DNA from: an uncultured Mediterranea sp.
GTDB taxonomy: Bacteria; Bacteroidota; Bacteroidia; Bacteroidales; Bacteroidaceae
Direction: 5' to 3'
Assembly (NCBI GenBank): GCA_946007445.1
Contig: CAMGAL010000021.1
Coordinates: 1 to 13,888 of the forward strand
Length of the DNA stretch: 13,888 nt
Below are positions 5,970-13,888 of this stretch, one piece after another; the first letter of the stretch is position 1; every line of letters starts with the position of its first letter. Position numbers and translations under genes: made by a program. The notes below the pieces were generated by a model. That model saw only the letters and a program-made list of their open reading frames with translations. It ran no database searches and was not told the DNA's origin.

Positions 5970-8801
5970 TTACAGTCCGAAATACTCACCTTTCCGTTCC
6001 GTGGGGATGCCTGTCTTCATCCAGTCGGGCATGGGCGCATCCTTCAGGTAGTAGTCGAAGAACTGCTGCAGACGGATGGTCAGGTCCTTGCGGTTGCGGC
6101 GCTCCACCAGGTTGTGCGCCTCGTTGTTGTACTGCAGCAGCCAGGCGGGCTTGCCCAGACGGCGCAGTCCCATGAACATCTCGATGCCCTGATACCAAGG
6201 CACGGCACCGTCGGCATCGTTGTGCATGATGAGCACCGGCGTCTGCACGTTGGGCAGCTTGAAGAGCGGCGAGTTGGCGATGTAGAGCTCGGGAGCCTCC
6301 CACAGGGTGCGTCCGATGCGGCTCTGCGTGTGCTCATACTGATACTGGCGGCTCATGCCCGACTCCCAGCGGATGCCTCCGTAGGCACTCGTCATGTTGC
6401 TCACGGGTGCTCCGCTGCCTGCTGCGCGGAACAGGTTGGTGCGGGTGATGAGGTAGGCCGTCTGATAGCCTCCCCAGCTCTGTCCCTGGATGGCCATGCG
6501 TTCGCGGTCGGCCCACGGGTTGCGGGCCAGTGCCTCCGCGCCCGATACGATGCAGTTGTAGGCACACTCGCCCGGGATGCCCGCCTTGTACACGATGTCG
6601 GGCACGAACACCAGGTAGCCCCGGCTGCAGTAGAAGCTGATGTTCACCGTCGAGCGGCTCGGTGCCGGTGCATAGTAGGTGTAGAGGTTCTCCGAGCGGC
6701 GCTCGTAGAAGTAGATCATCACGGGATATTTCTTCGAGGGGTCAAATCCTTCCGGCTTATAGAGCAAGCCATCGAGCGGCGTGCCGTCGTAGGCAGTCCA
6801 GCTGAAGAGTTCGGCGGTACCCCAGCTGTAGTCAGCCTGCTGTGGGTTGATGTCGCTCAGGCGCTGCTCTTGCTTGCCCAGTTGGCGGGTCAGGTAGAGG
6901 TCGGGGCAGTGCTGGAAGTTGCTCTTCAGGTAGAGGTAGAGGTCGCTCTCCTCCGCCTTCGTCAGCTCTGCGTAGGTGTAGCCCTCCAGCAGGTTCAGGA
7001 CCGGTGTGGTGGCTTTGGCCAAGTTGGGCAGGGTGGCAAAGCCATGCTTGCGGGTGGTGTAGTCATACACCTCCATCACAACGGAGCTCTTCACACTGTA
7101 GGGCTGCGAGCGGCGGCCCATATAGCCCATGCCACCTCCACTGCCGTGGTAGGCTTCGTGGGGTCGGGGACGCAGGTCCTCCAGATGCAGGCGGCGGTTG
7201 GTGCGTCGTCCCTCACCGTTGGTCAGGCAGATGGGGTTGCTGCCGTCCAAGGGCAGGCTCCAGAGGTCGTGGCGGTCGTACACCAGGAGGGCCTCATCTT
7301 GCTCCGTCCATCCGGCCATGCCGTAGGCTCTGGGGTAAGAGGGCGTGTCGTGCTGTTCGTCCCAGAAGTTCACGCCACAGGCGGCCGACAAGTTGCGGGT
7401 GGTGCCTGTGGCTATCTCGTAGGCCATCCAGGCCTTCTCGGTATAGTCGTACCAGCAGATGTAGCCACCTTGGGGCGAACTCTCCACCTGCGTCACTCTG
7501 CCCGTTACGATGTGCTTGCGCGAGCCGTCTTTCAGGCTGACCAACGAGACGACCTGCGGGCACTGCATGTCCCACTGCGACTCAATGATGGTGGCTGTGC
7601 GATCCACCGAGAGGGCATAGTCAGAATCGCCGTCGGCGATGGGCGACACGCGGTCATACTTCGAGGTGGTCAGAGGGCGAACGGTGTGACTCTGCTCGTC
7701 GAGGATGCCCAGGCAGGTCTGCCGCTGGATGTTCTTCAGGTTCTTCAGGGCAGCGGGAGGCAAGATGGTGGCATCCCAGCTCCAGAGGTCCAGCCCGGCG
7801 GTCTCGAAGGGCACGCGGGTGGTGTCTTTGGGAGCCAGCATAGGAGCCACGCCGAGGAAGATGCGCCGGCCGTCGCGACTGAAGTAGGGGCGGGCATTCT
7901 CGTTGATGCCCCAGCTGTCGGGCAAGCCCTGCTTGTAGTCGGCAGGCAGCAGACATTCGGGAGCCTCCTGCGAGGCTATGCGGTAGCGGTAGAGGGCACA
8001 GTGCTTGCTGCCCGTCTCGGCACTGTCCGCCGAGGCTAAGAAGAGCAGTTGTCCCGCCTCTTCGTCATACTGAGGCAGCGTATAGTATTGGGCATCCTTC
8101 TTGAGGGTGCGGCTCTGTCGGCTCTGCAGGTCGTAGAGGGCCACCGTCTGCTGGTGCTTCCGCTCGTTTCGGGTGGTGTAGCTGAGGGTGCGGCCCTTGT
8201 GGTCGAAGGCATATTGCTCCACGTAGTGCAGGGTGTCACACTGGTTGTTGCTCAGCCGATAGAGCAGCAACGGCTTGCCGCTCTTCTTCTTCTTGCGGTC
8301 GGCCTTGGCTATGAGGGAGGTGTCGGCCGAGGCAATGGCCACCACGTCCGTACCCTCCTGCTCCAGCTTGAAGGAGCTGATGGCCGGGAAGCGCTGCTGC
8401 TTGCCCGTCTGCAGGTCCAGAATTAGCAAGGTGTCTTTGGGCAGCTGGTCGCCCTTCTTCTTGGCGATGCGTGCCTGGCGGGTCTGTTGGTAGTAGGGTT
8501 TCACACGGCACACTACGTAGCGCTCGTTGCGTGTCACCTCGGCGGCTGTGCCGCGTTCCACCACCTGTTCCTGTCCGCTCTTGGTCTGTCGTATCACTAG
8601 GCGGCCATCCCCCTCTTGGGGATTCACTTCATAGACCACTACGCCCCCTCGGGGTGATACGGCCAGGCGGTCAATGCTTTTCCAACTGTCGTAGACCGAG
8701 TGGTCCAACGGTTTCTTTTGTCCGAAAGCCGGAGTCAGGCTGGCCCATCCCAGCACTCCGAGCATAAGTAAGAGTTTGTGTTTCATCATTTTCAGAGTCA
8801 T
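5970..8801 (-). CDS. Secreted S9 family serine peptidase (prolyl oligopeptidase-like)
   Basis: This is a 943-residue alpha/beta-hydrolase peptidase that probably trims oligopeptides in the periplasm. A signal peptide is visible (KHKLLLMLGVLGWASLTPAFG, cleavage near residue 27). The long middle, roughly 40-650, looks like the beta-propeller region that restricts entry to the active site. The C-terminal catalytic domain, about 665-925, has Ser775 in GQSWGGYQ, Asp864 in HNDADGAVPW and His896 in NEAHNL, so the triad is intact. It is longer than classical prolyl oligopeptidase or DPP-IV. It carries a lysine-rich stretch near 168-176 and a Gly-rich, Tyr-containing loop near 551-562. Starts at residues 5 or 6 (8789, 8786) are possible alternatives to 8801. 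It leads a three-gene run with the C26 hydrolase and the small exported protein. Whether it is a di-, tri- or oligopeptidase cannot be told. Confidence 0.94.
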   Translation of the reverse strand: MTLKMMKHKLLLMLGVLGWASLTPAFGQKKPLDHSVYDSWKSIDRLAVSPRGGVVVYEVNPQEGDGRLVIRQTKSGQEQVVERGTAAEVTRNERYVVCRVKPYYQQTRQARIAKKKGDQLPKDTLLILDLQTGKQQRFPAISSFKLEQEGTDVVAIASADTSLIAKADRKKKKSGKPLLLYRLSNNQCDTLHYVEQYAFDHKGRTLSYTTRNERKHQQTVALYDLQSRQSRTLKKDAQYYTLPQYDEEAGQLLFLASADSAETGSKHCALYRYRIASQEAPECLLPADYKQGLPDSWGINENARPYFSRDGRRIFLGVAPMLAPKDTTRVPFETAGLDLWSWDATILPPAALKNLKNIQRQTCLGILDEQSHTVRPLTTSKYDRVSPIADGDSDYALSVDRTATIIESQWDMQCPQVVSLVSLKDGSRKHIVTGRVTQVESSPQGGYICWYDYTEKAWMAYEIATGTTRNLSAACGVNFWDEQHDTPSYPRAYGMAGWTEQDEALLVYDRHDLWSLPLDGSNPICLTNGEGRRTNRRLHLEDLRPRPHEAYHGSGGGMGYMGRRSQPYSVKSSVVMEVYDYTTRKHGFATLPNLAKATTPVLNLLEGYTYAELTKAEESDLYLYLKSNFQHCPDLYLTRQLGKQEQRLSDINPQQADYSWGTAELFSWTAYDGTPLDGLLYKPEGFDPSKKYPVMIYFYERRSENLYTYYAPAPSRSTVNISFYCSRGYLVFVPDIVYKAGIPGECAYNCIVSGAEALARNPWADRERMAIQGQSWGGYQTAYLITRTNLFRAAGSGAPVSNMTSAYGGIRWESGMSRQYQYEHTQSRIGRTLWEAPELYIANSPLFKLPNVQTPVLIMHNDADGAVPWYQGIEMFMGLRRLGKPAWLLQYNNEAHNLVERRNRKDLTIRLQQFFDYYLKDAPMPDWMKTGIPTERKGEYFGL

Positions 8802-8817
8802 TTGGATTATTGTGAGG

Positions 8818-8825
8818 CGAATGTA
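8818..8825 (-). promoter_or_regulatory. Possible -7 element for the peptidase gene
   Basis: On the minus strand this reads TACATTCG, one base from the TAnnTTTG consensus, in the gap between the hairpin at 8927-8962 and the peptidase start. It would give a leader of only about 10-25 bases depending on the start codon. No clear -33 TTTG is present, so the call is tentative. Confidence 0.35.
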
Positions 8826-8926
8826 GGCATAAATGAGGGAAATCGAGGAGTCTGTCTATTAAATTACCTTAATCGCCCTTGCTTTCTGTCAGGTGTATTA
8901 GAGAAAAGGGGCTCATATTGAAAGCA

Positions 8927-8962
8927 TGAGGGTGTGTAGGCTTTCTTCCTGACACACCCTCA
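8927..8962 (-). terminator. Hairpin after the susD-like gene, candidate terminator or attenuator
   Basis: TGAGGGTGTGT (8927-8937) and ACACACCCTCA (8952-8962) form a perfect 11-bp stem with a 14-base loop. On the minus strand it lies about 27 bases after the susD-like stop. The following sequence (TGCTTTCAATATG) is only weakly T-rich, so termination may be partial. It would set SusC/SusD expression above that of the peptidase genes downstream. Confidence 0.6.
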
Positions 8963-8989
8963 CGAAATCTTTTCAGTTGAACGGACGGT

Positions 8990-10552
8990 TTATTCCTTCG
9001 TCGTCACCAGCGGGTTGTAGGCAGTCTCCTTTTCAGGATATACCCAGGTCCAGGCATTCTTGTCGGAGGGCTGCATGGTGATGGCAAATGTAGGATGCCA
9101 GCTGCCTTCCGGATGAGCCTTGCGGATGATGGGCAGGTTCCAGCGCTTGTAGTCGAACCAGTCGAAGCCTTCGCCCCACAGCTCGATGCGGCGATAGAGT
9201 CTTACCTCTTCCAGCAGGTCGGCACCCGTCTTGGTGCAGGTGTATTCGGGGTCGCGGCCGGAGGTGCGTGTCAGTTCCACTAGCAGCTTCTGCGTCTCGG
9301 CATCCTTGCCGCCCAGGTGGCAGTTGGCTTCGGCCTCGGTGAGGTACATCTCGGCAGCACGGAAGTTGTTGACACAACCTACACCCGGCATATCCACCGC
9401 CTGGAACTTGAACTGCATATAGGCAAAGATATAGCTGGTGGAGTAGAGCTTGCCGGCAAACTCCTTCTTGCCGCGGGTGTAGAGGGCACCTTTGCTGGCG
9501 CGACCGCTCTTGGTGTCGTACGATTTGGCTTCTTCTTCTGTTTGGGGCCAGAGGAACATGTCACGGCGCACATCGGTCTCGGGTATCTGGTCGAACAGTT
9601 CCTTGCTGATGGCACAGGCATAGCTGCGGCAGACGCTGGCATTGGAGTTGGAGCCTTGGTAGGCGAAGAAGCTGTAGTAGTAGAGGGTCTGGTCACTGGC
9701 GTTATAGACACTCCATATCCACTCGGAGTTGGGGGTGTTGAAGCCTCCGTCCACATACTCGCTGTTGCTCATCAGCTGGTAGCCTTGGCGGGCCAGGGCA
9801 GCATACTTGGCGGCGTTGCTCCAGTCCTCGCGGGTCAGGGCAGCACGGGCATAGACGGCATAGGCCACGCTCAGGTCGGGGCTGTAGTTGTCATTGCTGG
9901 GGCGCTTCTCCTTACTGTTCTGGAAGCAGGCGATGGCCTCGTCCAGGTCCTGATAGATTTGCTTGTACACTTCGCCCAGGGTGCTGGCGGCCAGTTCACC
10001 CTGCGACATGTCCAGACGCAGCGGCAATCCGCGCGTGGCACCTCCATTGCTGTCCACCCATCGCTTGCAGTAGAGTTGGCTCAGCATGAAGTAGCTGTAG
10101 GCACGGAAGGTGAGGGCCTGGGCTTTCACGAAGTTTTTCAGCGACTCGCTGCCAGAGGCGTTGTCGATGTTGAGCACGATGGCGTTGGCGTTGCTGATGA
10201 GCTTGTAGTAGTAGAACCAAGGATAGTAATCGTAGATCGAAGTGTTACGCTCATGATAATCTGAGTTCCACAGCGTAGCCCAGCCGGTCTGGTTGCTCTT
10301 CTGCAGGTCGTTGCCTGTGAAGTTTCCATACCACGACTTGATGGTGCCCTCACCGTTCATACCTTGGGTGCTGAGGTACTGGTTGCACATCAGGCGGCAG
10401 ATACCGTTGATGGCCATTTGGGCATTCTCAGCCGATTCGAAGATGGTAGAGGTACCGGCTGAAGATTCGGGGGTGGTGTCCAGGTAGTCGCTGGCACAAG
10501 AGGCACTCAGCAGACCGACACCAAGGAGTATAGTTGCTAATTTCTTATTCAT
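8990..10552 (-). CDS. SusD/RagB-like nutrient-binding outer-membrane lipoprotein
   Basis: The 520-residue surface lipoprotein is expected to cap its SusC partner and help capture the ligand. The lipobox LSASC places the lipidated cysteine at Cys19, and the next residues (ASDYLDTTPES) are typical of the family. The N-terminal half has the helical, TPR-like SusD pattern (NIDNASGSESLKNF, AQALTFRAYSYFMLSQLY). The C-terminal RagB/SusD signature is seen in RAAEMYLTEAEA (about 398-409) and RRIELWGEGFDWFDYKRW (about 454-471). Size is ordinary. It follows the SusC-like gene by 37 bases on the same strand, the canonical order. The ligand cannot be predicted from sequence; neighbouring peptidases point towards peptides, as for RagAB of Porphyromonas. 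Confidence 0.96.
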   Translation of the reverse strand: MNKKLATILLGVGLLSASCASDYLDTTPESSAGTSTIFESAENAQMAINGICRLMCNQYLSTQGMNGEGTIKSWYGNFTGNDLQKSNQTGWATLWNSDYHERNTSIYDYYPWFYYYKLISNANAIVLNIDNASGSESLKNFVKAQALTFRAYSYFMLSQLYCKRWVDSNGGATRGLPLRLDMSQGELAASTLGEVYKQIYQDLDEAIACFQNSKEKRPSNDNYSPDLSVAYAVYARAALTREDWSNAAKYAALARQGYQLMSNSEYVDGGFNTPNSEWIWSVYNASDQTLYYYSFFAYQGSNSNASVCRSYACAISKELFDQIPETDVRRDMFLWPQTEEEAKSYDTKSGRASKGALYTRGKKEFAGKLYSTSYIFAYMQFKFQAVDMPGVGCVNNFRAAEMYLTEAEANCHLGGKDAETQKLLVELTRTSGRDPEYTCTKTGADLLEEVRLYRRIELWGEGFDWFDYKRWNLPIIRKAHPEGSWHPTFAITMQPSDKNAWTWVYPEKETAYNPLVTTKE

Positions 10553-10589
10553 AGTGTATATTTCTGAAGTCGTTAAGCGAATGGGGGAA

Positions 10590-13500
10590 TTAAAGTTTCA
10601 CATTGATGCCGAACGAGAAGACGCGCGGAGTCACCAGGTAGTTGTACTGGTAGCCGCCTACGGTCTGCTGCGGGTTCATACCTTGTCGGGCAGTCAGGGT
10701 GAAGAGGTTCTCACAAGTCACGTTCAGGCCTACGGACTGCAGGTCGAGGCGGTGTGCCCAAGCCTTCGGCAGGCGGTAGGAGAGCGAGAGATTCTTCAGC
10801 ACCAGGTAGTCGGCACTGGTCAGCCAGCGGCTGCTGGAGGCATTGTCGTAGGAACTGGTGTTGTAGTTGATCATCGGGATGCCGTCCTTCTTGATGCGGT
10901 CGGGCGAGGTTTCTGTCATGCCGGCGGGAGCAGCGGTCCATGAGTTGGTGACGTCGCTGTGGAAGTTGCTGGCCGAGCTTCCTGCGCTCATCAGGCCGGC
11001 ATAGACATTGTCGTACACTTGGCCACCCAGCGAGTAGGTGAACATGGCCGAGAGGGTGAGGTCTTTCCAGCTCACGGTGCCGGTGAAGCTGCCATAGACA
11101 TCGGGCAGGGCCTTGCCTTGGAAGCGCTTCTTGCCGTAGGTGGTGTTGTTCACGTAGTACTGGCCGTTGATCAGGATGGCATTGGCGGTGATGTCTGTAC
11201 CTTCGGCATTACCTATCTTCTGTCCGTCGGCACCTACCACGTAGTTGTCGTCGAGGTTGATTTCATACAGCGAGTGACCGGTCAGTTGGTCCACGCCTTC
11301 GAAGGTGTAGGTGTAGAACTCATAGCGTGAGCGTCCCTCCTCGATGCGGTAGATGCCGCTCTGGTAGCCACCCTTGTTTTGGGCAGGAAGTTCGGTCACC
11401 TTGTTTTTCAGGTAGGTGGCGTTGGCGGCGAAGTTGATGCGCCAATCCTTGTTGCGGTAAATGTCCACGTCGGTGTTGATTTCGATACCGCGGTTCACGA
11501 TGGTACCGAAGTTCTGCATGATGCTGGCCGTGGCACTGCTGGTCGCCGTGGCACCGGCCGAGAGGGGCAGGTTCACGCTGAAGAGCAGGTCCTTGTTGTG
11601 CTTCTCGAAGTACTCCACGCTGAGGTTCCAGCGGTTGAACAGGCGGCCTTCGAGGGCGAAGCCGTAGCTCTCGCCGGTCTCCCACTTGAGGTCGAGCGAC
11701 TCGTTGTTCGAGATGTAGTAGGCACCCTTGTTGGCGTTCTGGCTGTTGGCATAGAGGGCCATGTAGTCGTAGTAGCCGGTGCCGGCATCGTTACCCACCA
11801 GACCGTAGTTGGCACGCAGCTTCAGGCTGTTCACCCAGGTGTAGCGCATCATGAACTCCTCCTCGGTCAGAATCCAGTTGGCACCCACGCTGCCGAAGCG
11901 GTTGTCCTTGTGGAAGCGGGAAGAGCCGTCGCGGCGGAACGAAGCCTCCAGGTTGTACTTCTCCCGGTAGTTGTAGCGGATGCGGCCCAGGTAGCTCTCC
12001 GTGCGGTAGTTGTTCTCGTAGCCGGTCAGCGAGGTGATCTCCTTGAAGTTGGAGAGGTTGTACTTGTTGGCGAATACCTCGGTGGTCTTGTAGCCATAGA
12101 GGTAGTCGTAGTTGTTCGAGTAGTTCTCGTGACCCACCAGGACATTCACCGAGTGGTCGCCAAACTGGTGACCCCAGCGCAGCTGCTGCTGGAAGGTGTA
12201 GTTCTTGTAGCGGTAGATTTCGCGCTTGGCACGACCGCTGTTGCCCTTACCGTCGCCGATGACGGCGCTGTTGTAGGTGCGGTTCTCCGAGTTGCGCACG
12301 TTCAGGTCACCCTTGATGGTGAAGGTGAAGTCTTTCAGGAACTTGATGTCAGCATAAGCGATACCATGCAGGGTGTTGCGCACGGTCTTGTCGATGTCCA
12401 GCTCATTCTCCCAGATGACGTGGCGGTCCACATACTGGTTGCGGGTAGAGATGTCCACGCCGTTGTCGTCGGTGTAGTAGCCCGGGTCGTACTGCATCTT
12501 GCCAAACTCATCCAGACGGTAGGTACCGTCGGCATTGTGCAGGTGGACGGGATAGATGGGGGCGATGTTACGGCAGTACATGAAGGCATTGGTGTAGCTG
12601 TTGTCACCGTCGCCATTGGTGCTGTTGTAGTTCTGGTGGCTGCCGTCCAGGGTGATGCCGGCCGAAAACCACTTCTTCGGAGTGAAGTTCAGTCGGGTGC
12701 GGGCGGTGATGCGGTCGAACGAGGAGTTCGTCACGTAGCCCTGCTCGTCCAGGTAGGCGAGGGAGAAGTAGTAGTTGCCCTTCTCGTTGGCCTGCTGGCC
12801 GCTGATGCTGTACTCCTGGCGATAGCCGTTGCGGATGGATTCGTCGTACCAGTCGAGGTCATCGCGATAGCCTTGGAGAATCTGTGCGTCGGCCACCAGA
12901 TGGCCGTTGGCATCAAACAGCTGGTCGTCCGCCTTGTTGTAGATGTTCAGATAGAGCATGTCGCTGATGAGGTTCTTGCTAGCATAGGCGGCTGCCGTGG
13001 CGGCATCGTCGCCCTGACCCATGCGGAAGTTGCGCAGGTTCTGCCAGTAGGCCTCCATGAACTGGCGGTCATTGGTCATCTTATACTCCTTGATACCTCG
13101 GTTGTAGGTACCCTGATTGATGCGCAGGTCGAAGCTCATCTTGCCCTCGGTACCCTTGCGGGTGGTGATGAGGATGACACCGATGGAGGCGCGGTTACCG
13201 TAGAGGGCGCACGAGGCGGCGTCCTTCAGTACGTAGATGCTCTCGATGTCGGCCGGGTTGAGGTCGGTCACGTTACCGCCCATCGGCATACCGTCCACCA
13301 CATAGAGGGGTGAGGTGTCGCCATTCACGGTACCGATACCGCGGATGCGGATGCTGGGGCTGCTGCCCGGAGCACCATAGGTGCTGTTCACCTGCACGCC
13401 CGAGGTGGTACCCTCCAGAGCGGAGGTCACGCTGCTGACGGGGCGCATCTCAATCTGCTTCTGGTCCACGCTGGAGATGGCACCGGTCAGGCTGGACTTC

Positions 13501-13844
13501 TTGGCACTGCCGTAGGCCACTTCCACCACCACCTCTTCCAGTACCTGCGTGTCGGGCTGCATGATGACTTTCTGATAAGGTTTCACAGGAACTTCCACCG
13601 TGCGCATACCGACGTATGACACCACGAGGGTCTTGGCGTTTTGAGGCACATTGAGGATGGTAAAGCTACCGCTCAAGTCGGTCATGGAGCCTTGCGTGGT
13701 GCCTTTCAGCAATACGGATGCTCCTACTACTGGCTCGTTGTCTTCGGCAGATATCACCACGCCGGTGACCTTGCCGTTCTGAGCTGCCACCCATCCTACA
13801 CAGAGGCAGAGAAGGGCCAAACAAATTTGCACTCTTTTTTTCAT
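10590..13844 (-). CDS. SusC/RagA-like TonB-dependent outer-membrane transporter
   Basis: This 1084-residue outer-membrane barrel should import its substrate using TonB and proton-motive energy. A signal peptide ends near Ala21-Gln22 (CVGWVAAQ). It is followed by a carboxypeptidase-regulatory-like beta domain (about 25-95: GKVTGVVISAEDNEPVVGASV), then the linker EEVVVEVAYGSAKKSSLTGAISSV. The plug (about 113-230) carries the SusC signature YVVDGMPMGG and the block ALYGNRASIGVILITTRKG. The rest is barrel, closing with the aromatic-ended strand PRVFSFGINVKL. No N-terminal STN signalling domain is present, so it probably does not signal directly to an anti-sigma factor. It is the first gene of its unit, paired with the SusD-like gene 37 bases downstream. 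Substrate is not deducible directly. Confidence 0.96.
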   Translation of the reverse strand: MKKRVQICLALLCLCVGWVAAQNGKVTGVVISAEDNEPVVGASVLLKGTTQGSMTDLSGSFTILNVPQNAKTLVVSYVGMRTVEVPVKPYQKVIMQPDTQVLEEVVVEVAYGSAKKSSLTGAISSVDQKQIEMRPVSSVTSALEGTTSGVQVNSTYGAPGSSPSIRIRGIGTVNGDTSPLYVVDGMPMGGNVTDLNPADIESIYVLKDAASCALYGNRASIGVILITTRKGTEGKMSFDLRINQGTYNRGIKEYKMTNDRQFMEAYWQNLRNFRMGQGDDAATAAAYASKNLISDMLYLNIYNKADDQLFDANGHLVADAQILQGYRDDLDWYDESIRNGYRQEYSISGQQANEKGNYYFSLAYLDEQGYVTNSSFDRITARTRLNFTPKKWFSAGITLDGSHQNYNSTNGDGDNSYTNAFMYCRNIAPIYPVHLHNADGTYRLDEFGKMQYDPGYYTDDNGVDISTRNQYVDRHVIWENELDIDKTVRNTLHGIAYADIKFLKDFTFTIKGDLNVRNSENRTYNSAVIGDGKGNSGRAKREIYRYKNYTFQQQLRWGHQFGDHSVNVLVGHENYSNNYDYLYGYKTTEVFANKYNLSNFKEITSLTGYENNYRTESYLGRIRYNYREKYNLEASFRRDGSSRFHKDNRFGSVGANWILTEEEFMMRYTWVNSLKLRANYGLVGNDAGTGYYDYMALYANSQNANKGAYYISNNESLDLKWETGESYGFALEGRLFNRWNLSVEYFEKHNKDLLFSVNLPLSAGATATSSATASIMQNFGTIVNRGIEINTDVDIYRNKDWRINFAANATYLKNKVTELPAQNKGGYQSGIYRIEEGRSRYEFYTYTFEGVDQLTGHSLYEINLDDNYVVGADGQKIGNAEGTDITANAILINGQYYVNNTTYGKKRFQGKALPDVYGSFTGTVSWKDLTLSAMFTYSLGGQVYDNVYAGLMSAGSSASNFHSDVTNSWTAAPAGMTETSPDRIKKDGIPMINYNTSSYDNASSSRWLTSADYLVLKNLSLSYRLPKAWAHRLDLQSVGLNVTCENLFTLTARQGMNPQQTVGGYQYNYLVTPRVFSFGINVKL

Positions 13845-13888
13845 AATTACGTTGTTTGTTTAAGAAGGATAAAAATTAAATACAAATA
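13845..13888 (-). other. AT-rich leader upstream of the susC-like gene, truncated by the window
   Basis: Only 44 bases precede the SusC-like ATG. They are strongly AT-rich and contain no correctly spaced -33/-7 pair, so the promoter probably lies beyond the window edge. No regulator gene is visible in this fragment. Confidence 0.4.

Noticed and set aside
5943..8039. Long 698-residue open frame antisense to the S9 peptidase gene
   Set aside because: It lies entirely against a gene with an intact catalytic triad. Its translation is rich in Val, Ala, Gly, His and Gln without domains, the usual by-product of GC-rich codon use on the opposite strand.
9317..10264. 315-residue open frame antisense to the susD-like gene
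   Set aside because: It is low-complexity shadow translation opposite a complete lipoprotein gene.
11379..13313. 644-residue open frame antisense to the susC-like gene
   Set aside because: It has the same Val/Gly/Asp-rich shadow composition and no signal or domain, and the opposite strand encodes a complete SusC protein.
13857..13888. TTTG and TATCCTTC on the minus strand as a susC promoter
   Set aside because: The two elements are only about 12 bases apart, too close for the Bacteroidetes promoter layout, and the window ends here.

Overview
The window looks like a chromosomal segment from a Bacteroidales bacterium, probably Bacteroides or a close relative. The evidence is a SusC/SusD outer-membrane pair, TACCTTTG elements matching the Bacteroidetes -7 consensus (TAnnTTTG) upstream of two genes, signal peptides ending in A-Q, and GC-rich genes separated by AT-rich gaps. 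The genus cannot be fixed from this sequence alone.

Left part (1-2044): the 3' portion of a tRNA-Asn(GTT) with a strong terminator, then about 540 bp without a convincing gene. That gap holds an 11-bp tandem repeat that can fold with a downstream complementary arm, and an imperfect palindrome just after miaB. miaB (tRNA methylthiotransferase) lies on the minus strand.

Middle part (2045-4290): a divergent intergenic region with a promoter for each flanking gene and an unexplained terminator-like hairpin between them. It is followed by a two-gene plus-strand unit: a small one-TM, Pro/Ala-rich protein of unknown function and an acetyl-CoA hydrolase/CoA-transferase family enzyme. A long hairpin ends this unit and separates it from the converging minus-strand genes.

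Right part (4291-13888): five minus-strand genes, read from right to left. They are a SusC/RagA-like TonB-dependent transporter, a SusD/RagB-like lipoprotein, a secreted S9 (prolyl oligopeptidase) peptidase, a signal-peptide-bearing class I glutamine amidotransferase-like hydrolase (peptidase C26, gamma-glutamyl hydrolase type), and a small exported, possibly beta-rich protein whose start overlaps the previous stop (ATGA). A hairpin lies between susD and the peptidase gene, so the last three genes may be a separate or attenuated transcript. No glycosidase, sigma/anti-sigma pair or hybrid two-component regulator is visible. The gene content suggests import and periplasmic breakdown of peptides or gamma-glutamyl compounds rather than glycans; this is inference from neighbourhood. 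No CRISPR array, insertion sequence or phage gene was seen.
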